This document shows, one piece after another, positions 19,081 through 26,755 of a DNA stretch of 64,000 nt (the first letter of the stretch is position 1; each line of letters begins with the position of its first letter). The DNA is taken from the NCBI RefSeq assembly GCF_014243395.1, contig NZ_JACLCP010000001.1, positions 806,001 through 870,000 of the forward strand. The letters are read 5' to 3'. Under the pieces are notes generated by a model. That model had not been told where the DNA came from. It saw nothing but the letters and a program-made list of their open reading frames with translations, and ran no database searches. The stretch is from Winogradskyella flava. GTDB taxonomy: Bacteria; Bacteroidota; Bacteroidia; Flavobacteriales; Flavobacteriaceae. Made by a program: the position numbers and the translations under genes.

Positions 19081-21009
19081 TTAAGATGGTATGTTTAGAG
19101 TCACCTTAGTACCTATGGCGGTATGATTGTCATAAAGATCTTCGATATCCAAGGAATAGGAATTTTCAAATGCCTTGGAGAAGTTGGCCAAACGTGCTTT
19201 TGTAATGTCTATGCCAACAGACTTTCGCTTTAGCTTTTTGTTATCCTTGATTTTTTTGGAGGCAATACGGCCAATACCATTATCGACAATTTCGAAAGTG
19301 ATGTAGCCTTTCCTGTTTTTATAAACATTTAAGTCAATTCTTTTGTCATTGGATTTGGATGATAGCCCATGCCAAAGCGAATTTTCTAAAAACGGCTGTA
19401 AGACTAAGGAAGGTACTTTAGTCACCTCTGTATTTATGGACTCATCAACATCGATTGTGAAATCTATTTCATTGTCAAAACGAATATTTTCAATATTCAT
19501 GTAGAGTTGCATGGTGTCTAGTTCTTCTTGTAGAGTGGACTCTTTTTCCTTTGATGCAATTAGTATTTTACGAATCAATTTTGAAAACTTATTGAGATAA
19601 TAAACTGCGTTTTCCTTATCGTTATTTATAATGTATAGTTTTATGGAATTCAATGAATTAAAGATAAAATGAGGATTCATCTGACTTCTCAGCATGTCTT
19701 GTTCCAAAGTTAAAATATGTTTATCGCGTTTTAGACTCCTATTTCTGTTAATAATGAACAATGCAATACCCATTATTAGCAATGCCAACATAGAATACCA
19801 AAAGATACTTTTGTTGCGCTCCAAACGTTTTCTAACGGCTTCGTTTTCTGAGGCTAAAGCTTTTATTTGATTGTTTTTGTTTTCGTTTTCATATTCAAGA
19901 ACAATATCATTAACATACTGAAGATTCTGCTCTGTCAATATGGTATTCTCAATGTCCACTGCATTTTGATAATACTCTAAGGCAGCCTTATAATTTCCTT
20001 TCTTTTGATTGATTTCTGAAAGCAGTTTACTACCATCAGCAACAGACGATTTTAAATTATAGATATGGGCGACACCAATACCTTTTTTGACGTTTTTCTC
20101 AGCTTCAGAAATTTGATTAAGTGCCAGTTCTAATTGCCCTAGATTAATATAAGATGAGGCTATATAGAACTGATCTTTTAGTGCCAATGCTTTTTTTAGT
20201 GCGTCTCTAATGATGGGTTCCGCTTTTTTATAATCTTCTTTTTTAAGATATATGCTACCAATACTATTAAAGCAAATCATTCTGCCGACATCAGAATTTA
20301 TAGCTTCGTTATAAAACAATGATCTTTCATAATTGGCTAGGGCAATGTCAAGATTACCTTTGGCGTCTTCTGCATAGCCAATGTTATGATAATTAATGGC
20401 CAAGCCTAATTTATTACCTGCTTTTTCTTCTATTTGGAGCGATTTTTTAAACTGGATCAATGCAACATCATATTGCTTGAGTGCTAAATAAATATTACCA
20501 ATACTATTTTGAGATACTGCAATATTATATTCTACGGTTGGTGTAGGATCTTTAATCGCATATGCAATCTTTAAAGCTTCAGTATGATAATCTAAAGCGG
20601 ATTTTATAATATCCATGCGCCTATAAGCTACGCCAATCATATTAAGGCTTACAATTCTTAACTCGTCACTATCTGCCTTGTCTGCAAAGGATTTTGCTTC
20701 TTCATGAAGCGCTATGGATTTGTCATAATTAGAAATGTCTCTGTTAATGATGCCAAGGGTGTTTAGCGCATAACTACTGCCGTGGTTATAGGCTTTAAGC
20801 CTTGAAATTTCTAGTACCCGTTTCATCTTTAAACTGTCCTTTTCAAAAGCTTCTAGCATAGAGTCTATGCCAATATAGGTTTTTGGTTGATTTTTCGTAA
20901 GATGATCTAATGCGGTTTCAAAGTTCAAATCTTGTCCATTTCCGTTTAGTGCACAGCACAGAGCAAGGAACATAAAAAATGAAAAACGATATGGGAGCCT
21001 AGCAATCAA
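19081..21009 (-). CDS. TPR sensor histidine kinase, LytS/YehU type
   Basis: 642 residues: signal peptide (MIARLPYRFSFFMFLALCC), periplasmic TPR sensor region (about 30-350), coiled coil, one membrane helix (about 402-420), His_kinase domain with the phospho-acceptor in RSQMNPHFIFNSLNSIK (His near 446) and a C-terminal ATPase domain with VDNGIGR. Works with the LytTR regulator encoded immediately upstream (17 bp). The start used is a TTG at 21009 because it supplies the basic n-region of the signal peptide; the ATG at 20973 would leave a poor signal. The ligand sensed by the TPRs is unknown. Confidence 0.88.
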   Translation of the reverse strand: MIARLPYRFSFFMFLALCCALNGNGQDLNFETALDHLTKNQPKTYIGIDSMLEAFEKDSLKMKRVLEISRLKAYNHGSSYALNTLGIINRDISNYDKSIALHEEAKSFADKADSDELRIVSLNMIGVAYRRMDIIKSALDYHTEALKIAYAIKDPTPTVEYNIAVSQNSIGNIYLALKQYDVALIQFKKSLQIEEKAGNKLGLAINYHNIGYAEDAKGNLDIALANYERSLFYNEAINSDVGRMICFNSIGSIYLKKEDYKKAEPIIRDALKKALALKDQFYIASSYINLGQLELALNQISEAEKNVKKGIGVAHIYNLKSSVADGSKLLSEINQKKGNYKAALEYYQNAVDIENTILTEQNLQYVNDIVLEYENENKNNQIKALASENEAVRKRLERNKSIFWYSMLALLIMGIALFIINRNRSLKRDKHILTLEQDMLRSQMNPHFIFNSLNSIKLYIINNDKENAVYYLNKFSKLIRKILIASKEKESTLQEELDTMQLYMNIENIRFDNEIDFTIDVDESINTEVTKVPSLVLQPFLENSLWHGLSSKSNDKRIDLNVYKNRKGYITFEIVDNGIGRIASKKIKDNKKLKRKSVGIDITKARLANFSKAFENSYSLDIEDLYDNHTAIGTKVTLNIPS

Positions 21010-21026
21010 TCTAATACAGTTTTGGA

Positions 21027-21761
21027 TTATAGTTTTTCAAGAAAATCAGATTTTCTTTGTCTGGCAACAGGGATTTTGTGGTCACTATCCATGACCACAT
21101 AACCTTCATTTTTTATGAAGGCCTTTATTTTATTGAGATTAATGATGTATGAGTTATGGATTCTGAAAAAATAGTGATCAGGCAGAATCGCATCAACTTC
21201 TTTCAGTTTTTTTGTAATAACTATTTTCTTTTTTTCGTTAAGAAAAAGTGTGCTATAATTACCATCGGATTCTACATAGATAATATCATCTACATCTAAA
21301 AACAATAATTTGCCATCTGTATTGATAGTAATGCGTTTTTTGTCAAATTTAGAATTAAAATTAGAAAGCATGCGTTCTAATTTTTCGGCATTGAGGTTAC
21401 GATCACTATGCTTTTTTATTTTAGCAATAGTTTCCCTTAGATCATCAGAATCAATAGGCTTTAAAAGATAATCAATGGCCTCATGTTTTAAAGCCTTAAT
21501 AGCATATTCATCGTAGGCTGTAGTTATTACGACCGCAAAATTGATCTGCTCTAACTGCTCCAAAAACTGAAACCCACCAATGGTAGGCATTTGTACATCC
21601 AGGAACAGACAATCAGGTGTGTTCGAAGCTAAATACTTCAATGCGTCCTCAGGACTTGTAAAGGATTGTGCAACTACGATGTCTTCCTTGAAGTTACTTA
21701 ACTCCCAAATTAAACTTTGTATGGCCTTAGGCTCATCGTCAACTATAACTGCTTTTAACAT
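21027..21761 (-). CDS. LytTR-type response regulator
   Basis: 244 residues: receiver domain (1-120) with acidic pocket VDDE, phospho-acceptor Asp55 in CLFLDVQMP and Lys in LLKPID; LytTR DNA-binding domain (about 140-244) with IIYVESDGNYSTLFL and FFRIHNSYIINLNKI. Members bind pairs of direct repeats about two helical turns apart. Such repeats occur 56 bp upstream of this gene, upstream of the DUF4412 gene and next to a gene-free unit, so autoregulation and a small local regulon are inferred. First gene of the regulator-kinase operon. Confidence 0.94.
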   Translation of the reverse strand: MLKAVIVDDEPKAIQSLIWELSNFKEDIVVAQSFTSPEDALKYLASNTPDCLFLDVQMPTIGGFQFLEQLEQINFAVVITTAYDEYAIKALKHEAIDYLLKPIDSDDLRETIAKIKKHSDRNLNAEKLERMLSNFNSKFDKKRITINTDGKLLFLDVDDIIYVESDGNYSTLFLNEKKKIVITKKLKEVDAILPDHYFFRIHNSYIINLNKIKAFIKNEGYVVMDSDHKIPVARQRKSDFLEKL

Positions 21762-21816
21762 GGCTAAATTTATAGAATATAAATATATACATATATTAAG
21801 TTTGACAGGATTTTTA

Positions 21817-21846
21817 TGTATACGATGTAAGGTTTTCTGTATAAAA
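21817..21846 (-). promoter_or_regulatory. Direct-repeat operator upstream of the LytTR regulator gene
   Basis: On the minus strand TTTTATACA (TATACA at 21843-21838) is followed 21 bp on by TATACAT (TATACA at 21822-21817). A -7-like TATATTTA begins 29 bp further (21787-21780), which puts the transcription start near 21773 and the ATG at 21761. Position and period suggest autoactivation by the LytTR protein. Confidence 0.6.
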
Positions 21847-21881
21847 TGCCGAAAACTTGTAGTCTAAATTTTAATTTTCCA

Positions 21882-21912
21882 TTTATACACTTTTTTTTAC
21901 CAATTATACATT
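21882..21912 (+). promoter_or_regulatory. Direct-repeat operator facing the gap between lytT and nrdB
   Basis: TTTATACA (TATACA at 21884-21889) and AATTATACATT (TATACA at 21905-21910), period 21 bp, oriented to the right and back to back with the lytT operator. A -7-like GATATTTG begins 30 bp later (21941-21948). No ordinary gene follows until nrdB at 22590, but an intrinsic terminator ends at 22145. Confidence 0.6.
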
Positions 21913-21954
21913 GCGATTAAAAAATCAACCGATTAATGGTGATATTTGAATTGA

Positions 21955-22145
21955 AACTGACCAAATATTGAGCATAAATGGGGGTTTGTTCTCAATATTT
22001 AAACTCAAATGGAAAAAATCAGGATTTTAAAGATCAGGATTTTCAATTTTGGGTGTTAATTTAATATAAGCAATTTTAGGGTTGCTTTTTCATTACTTAG
22101 TTAGTTATTAGGGATAAAAAGGGCGTTTTTTGAACGCTCTTTTTT
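21955..22145 (+). ncRNA. Candidate LytTR-controlled small RNA or micro-peptide transcript
   Basis: The unit runs from the predicted start (about 21955, after GATATTTG) to an intrinsic terminator. It holds a perfect 10-bp hairpin stem, AAATATTGAG (21963-21972) and CTCAATATTT (21991-22000), with an 18-nt loop containing GGGGG, then two copies of ATCAGGATTTT (22018-22028 and 22034-22044). Two tiny frames exist: 22009-22059 (16 codons, MEKIRILKIRIFNFGC) and 21978-22064 (28 codons). It may be a structured sRNA, a peptide gene, or an attenuated leader of nrdBA. Expression is not shown by sequence alone. Confidence 0.35.
22116..22145 (+). terminator. Intrinsic terminator with no conventional gene upstream
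   Basis: Stem AGGGCGTT (22120-22127) and AACGCTCT (22133-22140), eight pairs with one G-T, loop TTTTG, preceded by five A and followed by six T. Strong plus-strand terminator. The nearest plus-strand gene to the left is 3 kb away and convergent genes intervene, which points to a separate transcript. Confidence 0.75.
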
Positions 22146-22589
22146 GTTTTACATTTTTGACAATTAAATTATAAAACCATCAATAAACACGGTTACTAGT
22201 CGTTATTTTTGTATGATTAAACTTACGTAATTATAATTCAGACGTACATCTTAAATAATTGATTTTCAAATAGTTAAAATTAAATTTCACAAAACATTAG
22301 GTTTTATAGGCAATACCTTGGTTTGTTAAAAACTTGTTGACAACGTTTATGGTATTGGCTTTTAATTTTAAAGACAATTATCAATCTTTGTTCAGGGCAA
22401 AGTAGAAAACAGATTTAATAGCAATTTTTAGTTCTATTTTAGAAATTTCTGTTTTTCGAAAATTTCACGTCCATTTTTATTCCTCATAAAGGGAAAATTT
22501 AACACAATTTACAGCATTTGCTAATAGGATTAGGGATAATCAATCAATTATTCCAAAGCCCGTTTAGCCTCTAAAATTAAGAACAAACT
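22146..22589. other. Leader region of nrdB
   Basis: An exact -7 element TATTTTTG lies at 22204-22211, so the nrdB mRNA would have a leader of about 370 nt. Inside it CAATACC (22311-22317) pairs with GGTATTG (22351-22357) around a loop with GTTGACAAC. No coding frame of note. The -33 element is not clear. Confidence 0.45.
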
Positions 22590-23879
22590 ATGGAAACCAA
22601 ACAATTAGAGATCACGGAAATTATCAAGAGAGATTATGAAACAAGTCCATTTGTTTTAAATAAAATTTCTAATGCCGTTGAAAAGGCAATGATGTCTGTT
22701 GGTAACGGTACCAAAGAAGATGCCAATACCATTGCTGTTAAAGTATTGCAAGAGTTATTGGACAGAAAAGGTAAAGACTATAAATATGTGCCAACTGTTG
22801 AAGAGGTACAGGATCTCGTTGAGGTTAAACTCATGGATAGCCAGTTTTTGGATGTCGCTAAGGCCTACATTCTATATAGAGATGAGCAGGCCAGAAATAG
22901 AAAGACGAATATTTTTGAAAAACGTATTAATTTAAAACCATACGAGTATCCAGCATTAAACGAATATGTTGATGCGATTAGACATTCCTATTGGATACAC
23001 TCAGAATTTAATTTCACAAGCGATATTCAGGATTTTAAAACAAGGCTTACGGTAGTAGAGCAAAATGCAATCAAGAATACAATGCTAGCGATTTCTCAAA
23101 TTGAAGTTGCAGTGAAATCTTTTTGGGGAGATATCTACCATAAAATGCCAAAACCAGAAATAGGATCTGTAGGAGCGACGTTTGCAGAAAGTGAAGTACG
23201 TCACCATGATGCTTATTCTCACTTATTGGAAATTCTGGGCCTTAATAATGAGTTTAAAAGGTTAAAGAAGAATCCAGTGATAATGCGTCGAGTGCATTAT
23301 TTGGAAACGGCTTTAAAAAATGCCAAAAGCGAAGATAACAAGGAGTACGCAGAATCAATTTTATTGTTCTCGCTTTTCATCGAGCATGTATCATTGTTTT
23401 CACAATTTTTAATCATCATGGCATTCAACAAACACAAGAACATGCTTAAAGGTATTTCTAATGTGGTGGAAGCAACTTCTAAAGAAGAGCAAATACATGG
23501 CGATTTTGGTATCGATGTCATCAGAATTATTAAAGACGAAAACCCTACGTGGTTTGGAGAAGAATACAATACGATTGTTAAGGTAATGTGTCAAGAGGCT
23601 TTTGAATCTGAAAGTAGAATTGTGGATTGGATTTTTGAAGCAGGTGAGTTGGATTTCCTACCTAAGAATGTTATCAATGAATTTATAAAAAACAGGTTCA
23701 ATAATTCATTAGAAAGTATAGGTATCGAAAAGGTATTTGAAATTGATAATAGCCTATTAGAACAAACCGAATGGTTTGATGATGAAATTATTGGTACTAA
23801 ACACGGCGATTTCTTTGTGAAACGCTCTATTAACTATAGCAAAAGAACTAAAAGTATAACTAGCGACGACTTATTTTAA
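22590..23879 (+). CDS. nrdB: Ribonucleotide reductase class I, radical subunit with N-terminal ATP-cone
   Basis: 429 residues. Residues 1-100 form an ATP-cone (ITEIIKRDYETSPFVLNKIS, and VEEVQDLVEVKLM), the allosteric on/off domain normally found on NrdA. The ferritin-like part keeps metal ligands and the radical tyrosine spacing: Glu202, His205, Tyr209 in ESEVRHHDAY. NrdB proteins of this architecture have been characterised in flavobacteria (Leeuwenhoekiella blandensis), where dATP drives tetramer formation through the NrdB cone. Makes dNTPs together with NrdA, encoded 7 bp downstream. Long untranslated leader upstream. Confidence 0.95.
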   Translation: METKQLEITEIIKRDYETSPFVLNKISNAVEKAMMSVGNGTKEDANTIAVKVLQELLDRKGKDYKYVPTVEEVQDLVEVKLMDSQFLDVAKAYILYRDEQARNRKTNIFEKRINLKPYEYPALNEYVDAIRHSYWIHSEFNFTSDIQDFKTRLTVVEQNAIKNTMLAISQIEVAVKSFWGDIYHKMPKPEIGSVGATFAESEVRHHDAYSHLLEILGLNNEFKRLKKNPVIMRRVHYLETALKNAKSEDNKEYAESILLFSLFIEHVSLFSQFLIIMAFNKHKNMLKGISNVVEATSKEEQIHGDFGIDVIRIIKDENPTWFGEEYNTIVKVMCQEAFESESRIVDWIFEAGELDFLPKNVINEFIKNRFNNSLESIGIEKVFEIDNSLLEQTEWFDDEIIGTKHGDFFVKRSINYSKRTKSITSDDLF

Positions 23880-23886
23880 TTAAACC

Positions 23887-25686
23887 ATGAACGACAAAAC
23901 TAACTTAAACCTCGAAAACCAAGTAGTAAACCCTCAATCTACAATAACTTCACCACATGATGAATTAATTAAAGCCAGAAAAGAAGCCATTAAAGAGGCA
24001 AAAACAGAGCCCGAAATAAAATGGCTCACAGATCATAGTCGTAAATTTTTATCATCTGGTTACCTTACTGAAGGTGCCACACCTGAGGCAAGAATTAGAG
24101 AAATAGCTGATAATGCAGAAAGAATCTTAAAGATTGACGGTTTTGCAGATAAGTTTTATGGTTATATGGCAGAAGGTTTTTACTCATTAGCATCACCTGT
24201 GTGGTCTAATTTTGGTAAAAAACGTGGCTTACCAATCAGTTGTTTCGGTTCGCATATTTCTGATGATATGGGTGATATACTTTACACGCAATCAGAAGTT
24301 GGAATGATGTCTAAATTAGGAGGCGGTACATCTGGGTATTTCGGTAAACTTCGTCATAGAGGCGCTCCAGTAAAAAATAACGGAGAATCTTCAGGCGCTG
24401 TGCATATCATGCAGCTGTTCGAAAAAATGGTTGATGTCGTAAGTCAGGGTTCTGTAAGAAGAGGTCGTTTTTCCCCATATCTACCAATTGAACATAATGA
24501 TATACACGAATTTTTAGAAATTGGAACAGAAGGTAATCCAATACAAGAGTTAACACATGGTGTTACTGTTGGCAATGAATGGATGCAAGAAATGATCGAT
24601 GGTGATACAGAAAAAAGAGCTATTTGGGCGAAAGTATTGCAACGAAGAGGTGAAATAGGGTATCCTTATATTTTCTTTAAGGATAATGCGAATAATACAG
24701 CACCTGAAGTTTACCAGGAGAACAAGCATGAAATCTATGCGAGTAACTTGTGCTCGGAGATTATGTTGCCAACAAACGATAGATGGTCTTTTGTATGCGT
24801 ATTATCTTCAATAAATTTATTGCATTACGACAAGTGGAAAAATACGGATGCTGTAGAAACTATGATCTATTTCTTAGATGCAGTTTTGGAAGAATTTGTA
24901 ACAAAACTTGAAGTGTTTAGAGATTCACCAGATCGTGATGATCAGCAGACATTCCTATTCATGGAGAAAGCCTATAACTTCGCTAAGGAAAATAGAGCGC
25001 TTGGTATGGGAGCTTTAGGGTGGCATTCTTTATTACAATCAAAAATGTTACCGTTTGATAGTGCTGAAGCTTTTAACCTTAATAGCGAAATCTTTAAGAC
25101 CATAAAAGAGAAGTCGGTTAAAGCCTCTGAAGAGTTGGCAAAACTGTTTGGAGAGCCAGAGGTATTGAAAGGATACGGAAGACGTAATGCGACGTTGAAT
25201 GCTGTAGCTCCAACTACATCTTCTGCATTTATCTTAGGACAAGTATCTCAAGGTATTGAGCCAATATGGTCTAACAGTTATGTTAAGGATATTGCTAAAA
25301 TCAAGACAACAATTAAAAACCCATTCTTAAAAGCACTTTTAGCAGAAAAGGGAATGGATACGCCTGAGATCTGGAAAAGTATACGTGATTACGATGGCTC
25401 GGTACAACACTTAGAAGGCTTAACAGAACTTGAAAAAGACGTCTTTAAAACCTATTCTGAAATTGACCAAATGACTATCATTTATCAGGCGGCAAATAGA
25501 CAGAACCACATAGATCAAGGACAGTCTTTAAATATTATGGTACACCCAGATATGCCAGTTAAGGATATCAATAAAATTTATGTCACTGCTTGGCAGCTAG
25601 GTGTGAAGTCATTGTACTACCAACATAGCATGAACGCTGCACAGAAATTCAAACAAAAGAAAGAATGTGCTAGTTGTGAAGGCTAA
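23887..25686 (+). CDS. nrdA: Ribonucleotide reductase class I, catalytic subunit lacking an ATP-cone
   Basis: 599 residues, shorter than E. coli NrdA because the N-terminal ATP-cone is missing; that domain is on the partner NrdB. Barrel motifs visible: PISCFGSHISDDMGD, GGGTSGYFGKLR, NLCSEIMLPT, RWSFVCVLSSINL, and VAPTTSSAFILG. The C-terminal thioredoxin-reducible pair is Cys594 and Cys597 (ECASCEG). Reduces ribonucleoside diphosphates. Co-transcribed with nrdB; a double hairpin including an intrinsic terminator follows. Confidence 0.95.
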   Translation: MNDKTNLNLENQVVNPQSTITSPHDELIKARKEAIKEAKTEPEIKWLTDHSRKFLSSGYLTEGATPEARIREIADNAERILKIDGFADKFYGYMAEGFYSLASPVWSNFGKKRGLPISCFGSHISDDMGDILYTQSEVGMMSKLGGGTSGYFGKLRHRGAPVKNNGESSGAVHIMQLFEKMVDVVSQGSVRRGRFSPYLPIEHNDIHEFLEIGTEGNPIQELTHGVTVGNEWMQEMIDGDTEKRAIWAKVLQRRGEIGYPYIFFKDNANNTAPEVYQENKHEIYASNLCSEIMLPTNDRWSFVCVLSSINLLHYDKWKNTDAVETMIYFLDAVLEEFVTKLEVFRDSPDRDDQQTFLFMEKAYNFAKENRALGMGALGWHSLLQSKMLPFDSAEAFNLNSEIFKTIKEKSVKASEELAKLFGEPEVLKGYGRRNATLNAVAPTTSSAFILGQVSQGIEPIWSNSYVKDIAKIKTTIKNPFLKALLAEKGMDTPEIWKSIRDYDGSVQHLEGLTELEKDVFKTYSEIDQMTIIYQAANRQNHIDQGQSLNIMVHPDMPVKDINKIYVTAWQLGVKSLYYQHSMNAAQKFKQKKECASCEG

Positions 25687-25689
25687 AGT

Positions 25690-25755
25690 ATTCCTTTGAA
25701 AAAGGAATCTTAATTAAAATTAAAAAAAGCATCTCAGAAACGAGATGCTTTTTTA
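25690..25755 (+). terminator. nrdBA terminator
   Basis: Main stem GCATCTC (25729-25735) and GAGATGC (25742-25748), loop AGAAAC, preceded by seven A and followed by TTTTTT. An additional hairpin ATTCCTT/AAGGAAT lies just before it (25690-25708). Confidence 0.88.
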
Positions 25756-25799
25756 TTATAATGATCTAGGATAGTTTTAAAGTTTACAATAAATACTAA

Positions 25800-26663
25800 T
25801 TAAATAAAAGGTGCTTCTATTGGTAGCACTTTTACCTTTCGGTTTTCAATATCATATTCATCGCCATTAGAAAGCACATGTACGATCATATTCGCCATGG
25901 TCATTGGTGTGCCTTCTTTTAAGATTTTTTCATTGTTATGCGTCAAGGTGCTGCCATCAAAAACAATCACCATTCCAGAGCCAATCACAGTACAGTCATT
26001 ACCATTTTTAATAATCATACCAGTATCTTCAGCTAAACCAAAACCTATAAGATTTGGGAATTTGGCTACAGCCTCCGATTGTCTCCCAAAACGACCACGT
26101 CTAATAAAATGAGTGTCTATAATTAACTCAGGAATCAAACCTAAGCCATTATACATGTTAACAGCGCCTTTAATAAAGGATTCAGAAGCACTGCCTCCTG
26201 CAATCATTTCTTTAGCCATAGCCATAGCACCAGCACTGGTACCGGCAATCACAAAACCCTCTTCGTTTTCGTAACGCTTTGCTAAAATATTATGGATGGT
26301 CGTATCACCAATTTTATCTCTAATTTTAGATTGGTCGCCACCAGAGAACATCACACAATCTGCATTTTTAATCAAGGAAATAGCATGTTCGGTTTCAGAA
26401 TCTTCTTGAGAACGAATATCCAAGACTTCCACGTTTTTACAACCTAAAGTCGAAAATGCCGCTAAATAATTTTCGCCAACCTCTACGGGAATACTAGATG
26501 CAGTGGGAATTACAACAATATTGGCGCCATTCCCGCCAGCTTCCTTTACGACATGATACAGAATTCCTTCCTCTATAAATTCAAGCGTGTACATTTCATC
26601 AGCTTCAATACCTTTATCTTCATTTCCACCAATTGGTATCAGCGTTCCTTTTGCTTTCTGCAT
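25800..26663 (-). CDS. cphB: Cyanophycinase
   Basis: 287-residue S51-family serine peptidase. FSGGDQSKIRD and GTSAGAMAMA carry the conserved motifs; Ser143 of GTSAG is the nucleophile. Hydrolyses cyanophycin (multi-L-arginyl-poly-L-aspartate) to beta-Asp-Arg dipeptides. Divergently placed from the synthetase gene, the standard pairing, so synthesis and mobilisation of the nitrogen reserve are encoded together. No isoaspartyl dipeptidase gene is adjacent. No signal peptide, consistent with cytoplasmic granules. An exact -7 element TATTTTTG lies on the minus strand near 26690. Confidence 0.94.
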   Translation of the reverse strand: MQKAKGTLIPIGGNEDKGIEADEMYTLEFIEEGILYHVVKEAGGNGANIVVIPTASSIPVEVGENYLAAFSTLGCKNVEVLDIRSQEDSETEHAISLIKNADCVMFSGGDQSKIRDKIGDTTIHNILAKRYENEEGFVIAGTSAGAMAMAKEMIAGGSASESFIKGAVNMYNGLGLIPELIIDTHFIRRGRFGRQSEAVAKFPNLIGFGLAEDTGMIIKNGNDCTVIGSGMVIVFDGSTLTHNNEKILKEGTPMTMANMIVHVLSNGDEYDIENRKVKVLPIEAPFI

Positions 26664-26755
26664 AATTTAAGTCTAAAATATTGGTCAAAAATAAGGCAAA
26701 TTTTCTATTGAAAAATACTATATTTATAATCTTTCACTAACTAAAACCACCTATC

